Below, one piece after another: positions 22,821 through 31,903 of a stretch of 64,000 bases of DNA (position 1 is the stretch's first letter; each line of letters starts with the position of its first letter). Origin of the DNA: Serratia liquefaciens (lineage in GTDB: Bacteria > Pseudomonadota > Gammaproteobacteria > Enterobacterales > Enterobacteriaceae); the NCBI RefSeq assembly GCF_027594825.1, contig NZ_CP088930.1, positions 4,587,019 through 4,651,018 on the forward strand. The letters run 5' to 3'. Under the pieces are notes generated by a model. That model made no database searches and was not told where the DNA came from. It saw only the letters and a program-made list of their open reading frames with translations. The position numbers and the translations under genes were made by a program.

Positions 22821-24407
22821 TTACACCTCGTAGTCCGGCTCTGGCACCGACAGCGGGGTGATTTTCACTTTCAAGATACGGTGGCTGCTGACTTCCAGCG
22901 GTTCAAACAGGTAGTCACCGATCTGCAACTGCTCACCTTCCTGAGGAATACGCTGGCTGTGCTCCATTAACAAGCCGGCCAGCGTGTGATACTCACGCTT
23001 GTCTTCCAACGGCAACGGCAGATACAACACCAAATCTTCCAGCGGCATATAGCCGTTGGCAGTCCAGCTGCCATCCTCATTTTGCTGGATGTCATGCCGG
23101 GCATCCACTTCCTCACCGGCTTCCGGCAGGTTACCGGCGATGGTTTCCATTACATCGGTCAGCGTGACGATACCTTCCACCGAGCCGAACTCATCAACCA
23201 CAAAGGCAAAATGCGTCTGCGCCTGGCGGAATTGCTCCAGCGCGCTCAGCAAGGTTAACTGCTCGGGGAAAATCAGCGGCTGCAGCACCAGCGCGCGTAA
23301 ATCTAGTGGGGCCTGGGTCAGCTGTTGTTTCAACACGTCAATGGTGTGAATGACGCCGAGCGGTTCATCGCTGGCACTGTTTTCTACCACCACGATGCGC
23401 GTATGCTGGTTTTTTTCCAGCAGTTGGGTCAGCTTTTCCTGCGGGTCATTCAGCTCAAGGTATTCCACATCATGGCGGGAGGTCATGATGCTGCTTACCG
23501 TACGCTGTGCCATACCCAACACGCGTTCGATCATGTGGCGTTCTTGCTGATTGAAAATCTCGCCGTTCTCACTGTCGCTGTCGGCCAGCAGGTTGGCTGA
23601 GTGGCTGTCAACTTCCGCTTCTTCATGTTTGCCGCTCAGCATGCGCAGCACGGCCTCTGCCGTCCGTTCGCGCAATGGCCGCACTTTGGAAAGAAAGCGG
23701 CGGCGATTGAACTGCGAGAGCTGATTCAACGCTTCGATCATCACCGAGAAACCAATGGCAGCGTACAAATAGCCTTTTGGAATATGGTAGCCGAAGCCCT
23801 CAGCGACCAGGCTAAAGCCGATCATCAGCAGGAAGCTCAGGCACAGGATGACGATTGTCGGGTGGGCGTTGACGAAGCGCGTTAAGGGTTTGCTGGCCAG
23901 CAACATCAAGCCGATAGCGATACAAACCGCAATCATCATGACGGCCAGATGGTCGACCATGCCGACGGCAGTGATCACCGAGTCGAGGGAGAAGACGGCA
24001 TCCAACACCACGATTTGCGCCACCACCGGCCAGAAGCGGGCACCCTTGCGCGAGCCATGTTGCTCTTCATCTTTACCCTCCAACCGCTCGTTAAGCTCCA
24101 TCGTGGCTTTGAACAGCAGGAAGATACCCCCAATCAGCATGATCAGGTCGCGACCGCTAAACGGATGTCCGGCGGCAAAAAACAGCGGTTGGGTCAGCGT
24201 GGCCAACCATGAGATGGAGGCCAATAGGGCCAAACGCATCAGCAATGCCAGCAGCAGGCCAACGACACGGGCCTTATCTCTCTGATGTTTAGGTAGTTTT
24301 TCCGCCAGAATGGCGATAAAGATAAGGTTGTCTATACCCAGAACGATTTCCAGCACGACCAGAGTGGCCAGGCCGGCCCAAATTGTTGGATCCGCGATCC
24401 ATTCCAT
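22821..24407 (-). CDS. yegH: TerC-type membrane protein with CBS and CorC/HlyC domains
   Basis: A 528-residue inner-membrane protein. The N-terminal half is a TerC-like domain with about seven membrane segments (start [20 protein letters not shown], then [16 protein letters not shown]). A pair of CBS domains follows around residues 300-430 ([34 protein letters not shown]) and a C-terminal CorC/HlyC domain ends the protein. The length matches E. coli YegH. TerC/YoaE relatives are linked to manganese export, but YegH itself is uncharacterised. In E. coli yegH borders the colanic acid genes, and here it borders the EPS locus. Confidence 0.93.
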   Translation of the reverse strand: MEWIADPTIWAGLATLVVLEIVLGIDNLIFIAILAEKLPKHQRDKARVVGLLLALLMRLALLASISWLATLTQPLFFAAGHPFSGRDLIMLIGGIFLLFKATMELNERLEGKDEEQHGSRKGARFWPVVAQIVVLDAVFSLDSVITAVGMVDHLAVMMIAVCIAIGLMLLASKPLTRFVNAHPTIVILCLSFLLMIGFSLVAEGFGYHIPKGYLYAAIGFSVMIEALNQLSQFNRRRFLSKVRPLRERTAEAVLRMLSGKHEEAEVDSHSANLLADSDSENGEIFNQQERHMIERVLGMAQRTVSSIMTSRHDVEYLELNDPQEKLTQLLEKNQHTRIVVVENSASDEPLGVIHTIDVLKQQLTQAPLDLRALVLQPLIFPEQLTLLSALEQFRQAQTHFAFVVDEFGSVEGIVTLTDVMETIAGNLPEAGEEVDARHDIQQNEDGSWTANGYMPLEDLVLYLPLPLEDKREYHTLAGLLMEHSQRIPQEGEQLQIGDYLFEPLEVSSHRILKVKITPLSVPEPDYEV

Positions 24408-24800
24408 ACGCCCAATTTCACCTGTAAGTTCGACGGCTTATGCCGCCAGTGAATGATGGGTGTTGCTCCGGGAAAATTCAACTTTAAAACCATGGCCTGG
24501 AAGGCTAAGCATGCAACATGAAGGAAATTACGAAAATAATGCATAAAAAATCATCGCGTTAAAGGGCGTTCGGAATGAACTGTGGCGAGGAATAAGTGGT
24601 TTTTCGGAAAAGAGAGTAGGCAGTTGTCACATGGCAACAGACGCTTGATGATAAAATCAGCGTGAATATAAATTTTAAAAATCAACCCATTATAGGTTTG
24701 GTTGGCTGCTACACTTTGTTCAGTTTGCTCCCGTGGGTAGTCTTATTCTGAAAAGGGCATCCAACGGGTATCTTAGGCTTGTATCGATAAGGTAATAGTA

Positions 24801-24811
24801 TAAGAATCTTA
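24801..24811. promoter_or_regulatory. Possible RcsAB box upstream of galU-galF-wza
   Basis: TAAGAATCTTA is a perfect odd palindrome (TAAGA-A-TCTTA) resembling the left part of the RcsAB box TAAGAATATTCCTA. It lies 190 bases upstream of the ops element. Rcs control is known for the colanic acid locus at this same map position, but the right half of the box matches poorly, so this is only a candidate. Confidence 0.4.
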
Positions 24812-24970
24812 GCCACATAAACATTTACAAGTATCATCGTTTGGTTATAAGGGCGTATTTATTTTGTTTTTTCTGTGATCTACCTATCGCTTAACAAACG
24901 AGTACGGCCCCTAATTTACATCAAAGTGAGATTGGAACCTCCAATCCCCCCACAGAGAACGATGACAGTG

Positions 24971-25004
24971 CATTGGTAGCTGAGAGCCAGGGGCGGTAGC
25001 GTGT
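24971..25004 (+). promoter_or_regulatory. JUMPstart element with ops (RfaH recruitment site)
   Basis: The ops core GGCGGTAGCGTG is at 24992-25003, preceded by CATTGGTAGCTGAGAGCCAG, the usual upstream part of a JUMPstart sequence. It lies 88 bases before the galU start in the transcribed strand. RfaH binds RNA polymerase paused at ops and allows transcription of long operons such as capsule and O-antigen clusters. Its position implies that galU, galF and probably the whole wza-to-glycosidase cluster form one RfaH-dependent unit. Confidence 0.9.
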
Positions 25005-25091
25005 CTAAATCATGCGACCCAGGCTTCGTAAGCATCTGGGAACAGGCTTAGGTCGGTTACGTTGTAGTTATTTGATTTTGGATGAAAAAAC

Positions 25092-25991
25092 ATGCAAAAA
25101 AGATTGAAGGCTGTGATCCCCGTAGCTGGCTTGGGAACCCGTATGTTGCCGGCGACAAAAGCTATTCCTAAAGAAATGCTGCCGGTGGTCGATAAACCAC
25201 TGATTCAGTACATTGTGAATGAGTGCGTGGCTGCCGGGATCAAAGATATTGTGCTGGTCACACATTCCTCCAAAAATGCCATCGAAAACCACTTCGATAC
25301 CTCGTTTGAGCTTGAGGCCGTTTTGGAGTCACGCGTTAAGCGCCAGTTACTGGAAGAAGTGCAGACTATCTGCCCGGCAGATGTGACGGTGATGCAAGTG
25401 CGTCAGGGGCAGGCTAAAGGCTTGGGTCACGCGGTGTTGTGCGCCAAACCTATGGTCGGTGATGAGCCTTTTGTCGTTTTGCTGCCTGACGTGTTGCTGG
25501 ATGACTCCACGGCAGATCTGCGTAAAGAGAATCTGGCCAAGATGATAGAACGTTTCGCGCAGACCGGCTTCAGCCAAATCATGGTGGAACCGGTACCGGA
25601 ACAGGATGTTTCTAAATACGGCGTCGTCGATTGCGGCGGTGCAGGATTGTCGGCAGGGGAAAGTACCCCGATGACAGCCGTGGTAGAAAAACCGGCGCTG
25701 GAAGATGCACCCTCTAACTTGGCGGTAGTCGGCCGCTATGTTCTGTCTGCAGATATCTGGCCACTGCTGGAAAAAACCTTACCGGGCGCCGGTGATGAAA
25801 TTCAGCTGACCGATGCCATTGCGGCATTGATGGGACAGGAAACCGTAGAAGCTTTCCATATGAGCGGAAAATCACATGACTGCGGTGATAAGCTGGGTTA
25901 TATGAAAGCATTCGTACAATATGGTCTGCGCCATTCCTCGGAAGGTGAAGACTTTACCCAGTGGCTAAAGCAGACGCTGAATAGCAAGTAA
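25092..25991 (+). CDS. galU: UTP-glucose-1-phosphate uridylyltransferase
   Basis: Makes UDP-glucose from glucose-1-phosphate and UTP, feeding galactose metabolism and surface glycans. The 299-residue protein has the nucleotide-binding motif [19 protein letters not shown] near the N-terminus and [13 protein letters not shown], the catalytic form of the later motif, so it should be active, unlike the next gene. C-terminal [15 protein letters not shown] is typical. The start is an ATG 88 bases after ops. GalU usually lies far from the capsule locus in enterobacteria, so this tandem with galF is notable. Confidence 0.93.
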   Translation: MQKRLKAVIPVAGLGTRMLPATKAIPKEMLPVVDKPLIQYIVNECVAAGIKDIVLVTHSSKNAIENHFDTSFELEAVLESRVKRQLLEEVQTICPADVTVMQVRQGQAKGLGHAVLCAKPMVGDEPFVVLLPDVLLDDSTADLRKENLAKMIERFAQTGFSQIMVEPVPEQDVSKYGVVDCGGAGLSAGESTPMTAVVEKPALEDAPSNLAVVGRYVLSADIWPLLEKTLPGAGDEIQLTDAIAALMGQETVEAFHMSGKSHDCGDKLGYMKAFVQYGLRHSSEGEDFTQWLKQTLNSK

Positions 25992-26035
25992 GAGTTACGG
26001 CTAAAATACGATCACAAGATCGATAGAGGATTATC

Positions 26036-26923
26036 ATGACTAAGTTGAAAGCTGTCATTCCTGTTGCAGGACTGGGTATGCGTATGCTGCCTGCAACCAA
26101 GGCTATCCCCAAGGAAATGTTGCCGATCGTTGATAAGCCGTTGATTCAATACATTGTCAATGAGTGTGTCGCTGCCGGGATTAAAGAGATCATCCTGGTT
26201 ACGCATTCATCAAAAAATGCGATAGAAAACCATTTCGATACCTCGTTCGAATTGGAAGCGATGCTCGAAGCACGCGTAAAGCGCCAGTTGCTGGACGAAG
26301 TGCAGTCGATTACGCCAAAAGGCGTGACGCTGATGCACATTCGTCAGGGACAACCAAAGGGACTGGGGCATGCGGTACTCTGCGCTAAACCTCTGGTTGG
26401 GGATTCGCCCTTTGTTGTATTGTTACCTGATGTCTTGCTTGACGATGCAAAAGCCGATTTGAAGCAAGACAATTTGCCTCATATGATTTCCCGGTTTGAG
26501 CAGACTGGATTGAGTCAAGTGTTGGTTCAGGCTGCCGATGAGCATGTGCTGCATGATTATTCCGTTGTGGAATGTGAAACTAACAGCTTGCAACCAGGCG
26601 AAAGTTCGAGGATGACCTCGATTATCGAGAAACCAGGCCGTGAGGTTCAGTTGAAATCCAATTATTCTGCAGTAGGGCGCTACGTTTTGTCCGCGGATAT
26701 TTGGCCACTATTGGAGAAAATAGAGCCAGGTGCTTGGGGACGAATTCAGCTTACCGATGCCATTGCTGAACTGTTGAAACACCAACCGGTCGAGGCGATG
26801 GAACTGGTGGGTGAGTCGTTTAACTGTGGTGAAAAAATGGGCTATCTGAGAGCGTTTGTTACTTATGGTTTACGCCACCCTACCCAAGGTAAAGCGTTTC
26901 GCGAATGGGCGGAAAAACTGTAA
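26036..26923 (+). CDS. galF: GalF, GalU-like uridylyltransferase subunit
   Basis: A 295-residue paralogue of GalU, close to identical to the preceding protein in the first 60 residues. It carries the GalF-type changes GLGMRML (for GLGTRML) and [13 protein letters not shown] (for [13 protein letters not shown]). The latter replaces the acidic residue that contacts the sugar nucleotide, which agrees with E. coli GalF having little or no activity alone and modulating GalU. AGAGG precedes the ATG. It is the usual left border gene of enterobacterial O-antigen/capsule loci; here it lies between galU and wza. Confidence 0.93.
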   Translation: MTKLKAVIPVAGLGMRMLPATKAIPKEMLPIVDKPLIQYIVNECVAAGIKEIILVTHSSKNAIENHFDTSFELEAMLEARVKRQLLDEVQSITPKGVTLMHIRQGQPKGLGHAVLCAKPLVGDSPFVVLLPDVLLDDAKADLKQDNLPHMISRFEQTGLSQVLVQAADEHVLHDYSVVECETNSLQPGESSRMTSIIEKPGREVQLKSNYSAVGRYVLSADIWPLLEKIEPGAWGRIQLTDAIAELLKHQPVEAMELVGESFNCGEKMGYLRAFVTYGLRHPTQGKAFREWAEKL

Positions 26924-27373
26924 CTTTAAAAAAACTAAACTATTCTAACGCTCAGCAGTGAAATCACTATCAAACATCACATTTACTGTGTCCATTGAAT
27001 CCTAAGTAATTTCGCTGTTTCATTTTTTATATTAGTATACATTCTATTACAGACTGCTTTATCGCTTGCTCTTCGGGATTTTTCTTTGTGAATCAGGGTG
27101 TAAAGTGCATTCAACTCTATGTTTTGTAAAGATAATGATCGTTAATGGCAGTAGTCAGTGCAAGCAAAGCTGAATACTTTATATCGTTAATAATAATATC
27201 TTTGTATTCATCAACAGCAGCTAAACGTTGTGGGTTAATTGCGATAGGTTTTACCTTCGTCTCAAGACTACACCGTGAACCAAGGCATTTTGGTAAGGTT
27301 ACAGAGTCGAAGCCATGGTCGGCTAGCATTGTAGCTTTGCGGATACATTTACTTTGAAAGTGATGATAATTTG
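26924..27373. other. AT-rich gap between galF and wza
   Basis: About 450 bases with no supported gene. On the minus strand, open frames at 27117-27404 and around 26983-27104 lie in different phases; the second would encode KAVCNRMYTNIKNETAKLL, faintly like the last helix of a LuxR-type DNA-binding domain, but I cannot confirm a regulator remnant. No terminator with a T-run is visible on the plus strand, so transcription from galF may continue into wza. Confidence 0.4.
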
Positions 27374-28510
27374 ATGGCAAAACAACAATTGAAAATGATA
27401 TCACTCTTGATATCTATCAGCGTAATCAGTGGTTGTACTGTATTTCCTGGAACTCATCTTTCTACAAGTGGAAAAGATGTTGTAAAACAAGAAGATGCGG
27501 ATTTTGATATTGACAAGTTAGTCAATATTTACCCAATGACACCTAAGTTGCTGGACAAGTTACGACCTGCCAAGGTTGTGGCGCAAACTAATGGTCAGTT
27601 GGATGCCTCTTTACGGACCTATGAATACCGGATCGGTGTGGGTGATGTACTTAATGTTACAGTTTGGGATCACCCGGAACTAACCACACCTGCAGGACAA
27701 TACCGTAGTGCCAGCGATACTGGCAACTGGGTACACTCGGACGGCACCATTTTCTACCCTTACATTGGTAAGGTGAACGTGGTAGGCAAAACGGTGACTC
27801 AAATCCGCGATCAGATTGCCTCTCGTTTGGCTCAATATATCGAGAGTCCGCAGGTTGATGTCAATATTGCGGCTTTCCGTTCTCAAAAAGCGTATGTAAC
27901 CGGTGAAGTGTCCAAATCAGGCCAACAGCCCATTACTAACGTACCTTTGACTGTGATGGACGCGATAAATGCCGCGGGTGGTCTGACGGAAAATGCAGAT
28001 TGGCGTAATATTGTACTGACTCATAACGGCAAAGAGTCAAGTCTCTCATTGCAACAGCTGATGCAGAATGGCGACTTGACTCAGAACCGTCTGCTTTATC
28101 CGGGTGACATTCTTTATGTTCCGCGAAATGACGATTTGAAAGTATTTGTTATGGGTGAGGTCAGAACGCCAGCGACGCTTAAGATGGATCGTAGCGGCAT
28201 GACTCTGACAGAAGCTCTGGGCAACACCCAAGGGATCAGCCAGGCTGCGGCCGATGCGACAGGTGTATTCGTTATTCGCCCTCTACACGGCACTCAAGGT
28301 GAAAAGCTGGCAAACATTTATCAGCTCAACATGGCGGATGCGACTGCCTTGGTTATGGGGGCGGAATTCCACCTGCAACCTTATGACATTGTCTATGTGA
28401 CAGCGGCGCCAGTAGCTCGTTGGAACCGTCTGATCGTTCAATTAGCACCAACTATTGACAGCTTTAACAATCTCACGGAAGGCGCATTGCGTGTTCGTAA
28501 TTGGCCGTAG
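27374..28510 (+). CDS. wza: Outer-membrane polysaccharide export lipoprotein Wza
   Basis: Forms the octameric outer-membrane channel for EPS export. The protein is 378 residues from the ATG at 27374 (a TTG directly before it is in frame but unnecessary). A lipoprotein signal with lipobox ISGC has its cysteine at about residue 21. Then come the polysaccharide export domain ([20 protein letters not shown]), two SLBB domains ([16 protein letters not shown] and [18 protein letters not shown]) and the amphipathic C-terminal helix ending in a Trp-rich segment ([14 protein letters not shown]). It is followed by wzb and wzc, the classic export set. Confidence 0.96.
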   Translation: MAKQQLKMISLLISISVISGCTVFPGTHLSTSGKDVVKQEDADFDIDKLVNIYPMTPKLLDKLRPAKVVAQTNGQLDASLRTYEYRIGVGDVLNVTVWDHPELTTPAGQYRSASDTGNWVHSDGTIFYPYIGKVNVVGKTVTQIRDQIASRLAQYIESPQVDVNIAAFRSQKAYVTGEVSKSGQQPITNVPLTVMDAINAAGGLTENADWRNIVLTHNGKESSLSLQQLMQNGDLTQNRLLYPGDILYVPRNDDLKVFVMGEVRTPATLKMDRSGMTLTEALGNTQGISQAAADATGVFVIRPLHGTQGEKLANIYQLNMADATALVMGAEFHLQPYDIVYVTAAPVARWNRLIVQLAPTIDSFNNLTEGALRVRNWP

Positions 28511-28524
28511 AAGGGGAGTAGGTA

Positions 28525-28959
28525 ATGTTTGAGTCTATTCTGGTTGTCTGTGTTGGTAATATCTGCCGTTCCCCAACGGCGGAACGTTTGCTGAAACAGC
28601 ATTTACCAGATAAAGAGATCGCCTCTGCCGGTATTAGTGCTTTAGTCGGTAAACCTGCCGACAAAAGTGCTATTGCCATTGCGGAAAAACACAATTTGTC
28701 GTTAGACCAGCATGAAGCGAGGCAACTGACAAAAGAAATGTGCCGGGAGTATTCGTTGATCCTGGTGATGGAAAAGGGGCATATCGATGCGGTTTGTCGA
28801 CTTGTGCCAGAAGTCAGAGGGAAGACGATGCTTTTTGCTCACTGGCTGGGACAAAAAGAAGTGCCCGATCCTTACAAAAAAAGCGCAGAAGCGTTTGAAT
28901 TTGTTTACCGCCTTCTTGATGATGCTGCCCAAAAATGGGCACAGGCATTAAATCGTTAA
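28525..28959 (+). CDS. wzb: Low-molecular-weight protein tyrosine phosphatase Wzb
   Basis: Cytoplasmic phosphatase that dephosphorylates the Wzc tyrosine cluster and so controls polymer assembly. The 144-residue protein has the P-loop CVGNICRSPTAERLL with nucleophilic cysteine near residue 9 and the general acid in VPDPYKKSAEAFE. It lies 14 bases after wza and 12 before wzc, indicating one transcript. Confidence 0.96.
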   Translation: MFESILVVCVGNICRSPTAERLLKQHLPDKEIASAGISALVGKPADKSAIAIAEKHNLSLDQHEARQLTKEMCREYSLILVMEKGHIDAVCRLVPEVRGKTMLFAHWLGQKEVPDPYKKSAEAFEFVYRLLDDAAQKWAQALNR

Positions 28960-28971
28960 CCAGAGATTCCA

Positions 28972-31119
28972 ATGACTGATAATACGAAACCAGGCTTATC
29001 AACGGCCAATAATCATGACGAGATCGATCTAAGTCGTTTGCTAGGTACTTTACTTGACCATCGCTGGCTTATCATCGGTATTACAGCGTTATTTTCTGTT
29101 GCCGCTATCATTTATTCGCTGTTTGCCACCCCGATCTACCAGGCCGATGCAATGGTTCAGGTTGAGCAAAACGTTGGGAACTCACTGGTCAATGATTTAT
29201 CCCAGATGTTACCGAACAGTCAGCCGGGTTCTTCTACGGAAATCGAACTAATCAAATCGCGCATGGTAACGGGTAAAACTGTTGACGATTTGAATCTTGA
29301 CACTGTGATTCAGCAGAAATATTTCCCGCTTTTTGGTCGTGGTTGGGCGCGTTTAACTGGCGTTGAGCCAGGGCGCATAGCGTTGTCGCGTTTGAGCGTA
29401 CCGCCGAACTCAGATGACATTGAGCTTGAACTGAAAGTCATCGATGGTAAAAACTATGTGCTGAACAAAAATGGCACTGAAATTATCAAAGGGAAGGTCG
29501 GTGAGTCAGCCAGTGCTCACGGAATAACGTTATTGGTCAGTGAAATTTCTGCTGAGCCAGGCACCGTATTTGAAGTAGCCAAATTGCAGCGTTTGGTTGC
29601 CACCAACAATTTGTTGGACGCTTTGACCGTTGAGGATAAAGGTAAGGATACCGGTGTCCTGGCACTGAGTTTGATCGGCGACGATCCGATACTGGTGCGT
29701 AAAATTTTGGACAGCATAAGTAAAAACTACCTACTGCAAAACGTTGAGCGCAAATCAGAGGAAGCGGCCAAAAGTCTGGACTTCCTGAAAGAGCAGTTAC
29801 CAGAGGTCCGGAGCTCTCTAGATAGCGCTGAAGAAAAACTCAACCGTTTCCGCCAAGCCAATGATTCGGTCGATTTGTCTCTGGAAGCTAAATCGGTATT
29901 GGATACCATTGTTGGTGTTGAAGCTCAGTTGAATGAACTGACTTTCAAAGAAGCGGAAATCTCCAAGCTCTATACTAAAGAGCACCCTGCTTATCGTGCA
30001 CTGATGGAAAAACGCGTTACTTTGCAAAAGGAAAAGGACAAACTGAATAAACGCGTCAGCGGCATGCCGAAAACCCAGCAGGAAATTTTGCGTCTAACCC
30101 GTGATGTTCAGGCTGGACAAGAAATTTACATGCAGTTGCTGAACAAACAGCAGGAACTGGGCATTACCAAGGCAAGTACCGTAGGTAATGTACGTATTGT
30201 TGACCCGGCAGTAACGCAGCCGCGGCCGGTGAAACCGCAAAAAACAATTATCGTCCTGATTGTCACTCTGTTGGGTGGGTTGTTCTCCACCGGGTTCGTC
30301 CTGTTAAAAACCATGCTTCATCGCGGCATCGAAAGCCCCGAGCAGTTGGAACAGCAGGGCATTAACGTTTATGCCAGCATCCCTCTGTCCGAATGGCAAC
30401 AGAAAAGTGACCGCGAAACAATGTTATCCGGTAAGCGCAGCAGCACCAAAAGTTATACGCTGCTTGCCGTGGGTAACCCGGCGGATCTGGCTATCGAAGC
30501 AGTTAGAAGCCTGCGTACAAGTTTGCACTTCGCCTCACTGGAAGCAAAAAATAACGTTCTGATGATCTCGGGTGCCAGCCCAAGCATAGGTAAGACGTTT
30601 GTCAGTATTAACCTGGCGGCAGTTATTGCTCAGGCGGGACAACGTATTCTGGTCGTGGATGCCGATATGCGTAAAGGTTACGCACATTCATTGTTGAACT
30701 GTGAATTGGGTACCGGTTTATCGGATGTTCTTTCCGGGCAGGCAACGGCGCAGCAGGCGATCAAGAAAACTTCGATTGAGAACCTGAGTTTTATATCGCG
30801 CGGTAAAATCCCACCCAATCCTTCAGAGCTGCTGATGCACAACCGTTTGTCAGAGTTCCTAGAGTGGGCGGGCAAAGAATATGACATCGTATTAGTCGAT
30901 ACTCCGCCAATCTTGGCGGTGACGGATGCTGCAATCGTGGCACGTAATGTAGGGACCACTCTTTTGGTTGCTCGTTATGCGGTTAACTCGTTGAAAGAGA
31001 TCGAAGTAAGTATCCGTCGCTTTGAGCAAAATGGCATGGAAATTAAAGGTATTATCCTTAATGCCGTTGAGCATAAATCCGGTAGTGCCTACGGCTACTA
31101 CGCGTACGAATATAAATAA
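28972..31119 (+). CDS. wzc: Polysaccharide co-polymerase and tyrosine autokinase Wzc
   Basis: Inner-membrane BY-kinase that controls Wzy-dependent polymerisation and export, 715 residues. The N-terminal Wzz domain is flanked by two membrane segments (WLIIGITALFSVAAIIYSLF and TIIVLIVTLLGGLFSTGFVL), with a long periplasmic coiled-coil rich part between. The cytoplasmic kinase has Walker A GASPSIGKTFVSINLA, Walker A' ILVVDADMRKG and Walker B DIVLVDTPP. The C-terminus ends in a cluster of five tyrosines (AYGYYAYEYK), the autophosphorylation site acted on by Wzb. A stem-loop follows the stop. Confidence 0.97.
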   Translation: MTDNTKPGLSTANNHDEIDLSRLLGTLLDHRWLIIGITALFSVAAIIYSLFATPIYQADAMVQVEQNVGNSLVNDLSQMLPNSQPGSSTEIELIKSRMVTGKTVDDLNLDTVIQQKYFPLFGRGWARLTGVEPGRIALSRLSVPPNSDDIELELKVIDGKNYVLNKNGTEIIKGKVGESASAHGITLLVSEISAEPGTVFEVAKLQRLVATNNLLDALTVEDKGKDTGVLALSLIGDDPILVRKILDSISKNYLLQNVERKSEEAAKSLDFLKEQLPEVRSSLDSAEEKLNRFRQANDSVDLSLEAKSVLDTIVGVEAQLNELTFKEAEISKLYTKEHPAYRALMEKRVTLQKEKDKLNKRVSGMPKTQQEILRLTRDVQAGQEIYMQLLNKQQELGITKASTVGNVRIVDPAVTQPRPVKPQKTIIVLIVTLLGGLFSTGFVLLKTMLHRGIESPEQLEQQGINVYASIPLSEWQQKSDRETMLSGKRSSTKSYTLLAVGNPADLAIEAVRSLRTSLHFASLEAKNNVLMISGASPSIGKTFVSINLAAVIAQAGQRILVVDADMRKGYAHSLLNCELGTGLSDVLSGQATAQQAIKKTSIENLSFISRGKIPPNPSELLMHNRLSEFLEWAGKEYDIVLVDTPPILAVTDAAIVARNVGTTLLVARYAVNSLKEIEVSIRRFEQNGMEIKGIILNAVEHKSGSAYGYYAYEYK

Positions 31120-31142
31120 TCCCCTTCCTAGTGTTAAATAGA

Positions 31143-31167
31143 GGCTCCTTATTCTGAGGAGCCTTTT
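31143..31167 (+). terminator. Stem-loop attenuator after wzc
   Basis: GGCTCCT/AGGAGCC with loop TATTCTG is followed by TTTT, 24 bases after the wzc stop and 44 before the next start. Enterobacterial group 1 capsule operons have a similar stem-loop after wzc that lowers transcription of the biosynthetic genes and is bypassed with RfaH. With the ops element upstream, the same arrangement is likely here. Confidence 0.8.
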
Positions 31168-31210
31168 GTCCTATTCAATAAATTATAGATTCCAATTTCG
31201 GAGATATCAC

Positions 31211-31900
31211 ATGAGTAATCTTGCAATTATTCCAGCAAGGGGTGGGTCGAAAGGGATCCCTAAGAAAAACATTAAAGAAATAGCAGGGAAACCCTTAATT
31301 GCTTGGAGTATTGAACAGGCGATTAATTCATCAAATATTGATCGTGTCATTGTAACAACGGATTGCGAAGATATTGCTTCAATTGCAAGAGAGTATGGTG
31401 CTGAAGTTCCCTTTATGCGTCCAGCTCACTTGGCGGTAGATACTGCAGCCACCGAGCCTGCGTTGTTACATACGCTAGAGTGGCTGGCAGAGCATGAGAA
31501 TTATAAGCCTGAATTTACCGTATTATTGCAGGCAACATCACCAGTCCGTAAAGATGATGCGATTGATGTCGCAATCAAAAATATTATTGATAAAAAAGCC
31601 GACTCTCTACTGAGTGTCTGTGAATTCTGGCATTTTCTTTGGGAAAATGAAGATAATCCGAAAGCTTATTATGACTATTTAAACCGTCCACGGCGTCAAG
31701 ATATTAAGCCGGAAAATATTAAGTTGAAAGAAAATGGTTCAATTTACGTAACTAAAAGCGAGATTCTTTTGAGCACCGGTAACCGTCTTGGCGGAAAAGT
31801 TGTTGCGCACAAGATGTCAGAAGAAGAAAGCTTTGAAATTGATACCATGCTCGATTGGGCGGTTGTTGAAGTGATTTTGCAGAATTGGAATGGGAGATAA
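31211..31900 (+). CDS. Acylneuraminate (nonulosonate) cytidylyltransferase
   Basis: Activates a sialic-acid-like sugar with CTP to give the CMP sugar. The protein is 229 residues from the ATG at 31211 (CGGAGATA upstream); the 15 codons before it lack a ribosome site. The nucleotide-binding motif [16 protein letters not shown] is near the N-terminus, then [15 protein letters not shown] and the C-terminal [17 protein letters not shown] that holds metal-binding acidic residues. Family membership is clear; whether the substrate is Neu5Ac, legionaminic, pseudaminic or another acid cannot be told. The next gene, 3 bases downstream, is a NeuB-family synthase. Confidence 0.9.
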   Translation: MSNLAIIPARGGSKGIPKKNIKEIAGKPLIAWSIEQAINSSNIDRVIVTTDCEDIASIAREYGAEVPFMRPAHLAVDTAATEPALLHTLEWLAEHENYKPEFTVLLQATSPVRKDDAIDVAIKNIIDKKADSLLSVCEFWHFLWENEDNPKAYYDYLNRPRRQDIKPENIKLKENGSIYVTKSEILLSTGNRLGGKVVAHKMSEEESFEIDTMLDWAVVEVILQNWNGR

Positions 31901-31903
31901 TTA

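Larger units (their letters stand above)
24408..25091 (+). other. Long AT-rich leader/promoter region of the EPS locus
   Basis: This 684-base gene-free region separates yegH from galU. It contains a palindrome TAAGAATCTTA (24801-24811) and a JUMPstart/ops element (24971-25004). I see no credible reading frame. It is likely to hold the promoter(s) of the EPS transcript, with a long untranslated leader, as is common for RfaH-controlled surface polysaccharide operons. Promoter hexamers could not be assigned with confidence. Confidence 0.6.

Noticed and set aside
27117..27404. Minus-strand frame of 95 codons overlapping the wza start
   Set aside because: No recognisable domain and it runs into wza. 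It is kept only as a possible decayed fragment in the findings, not as a gene.
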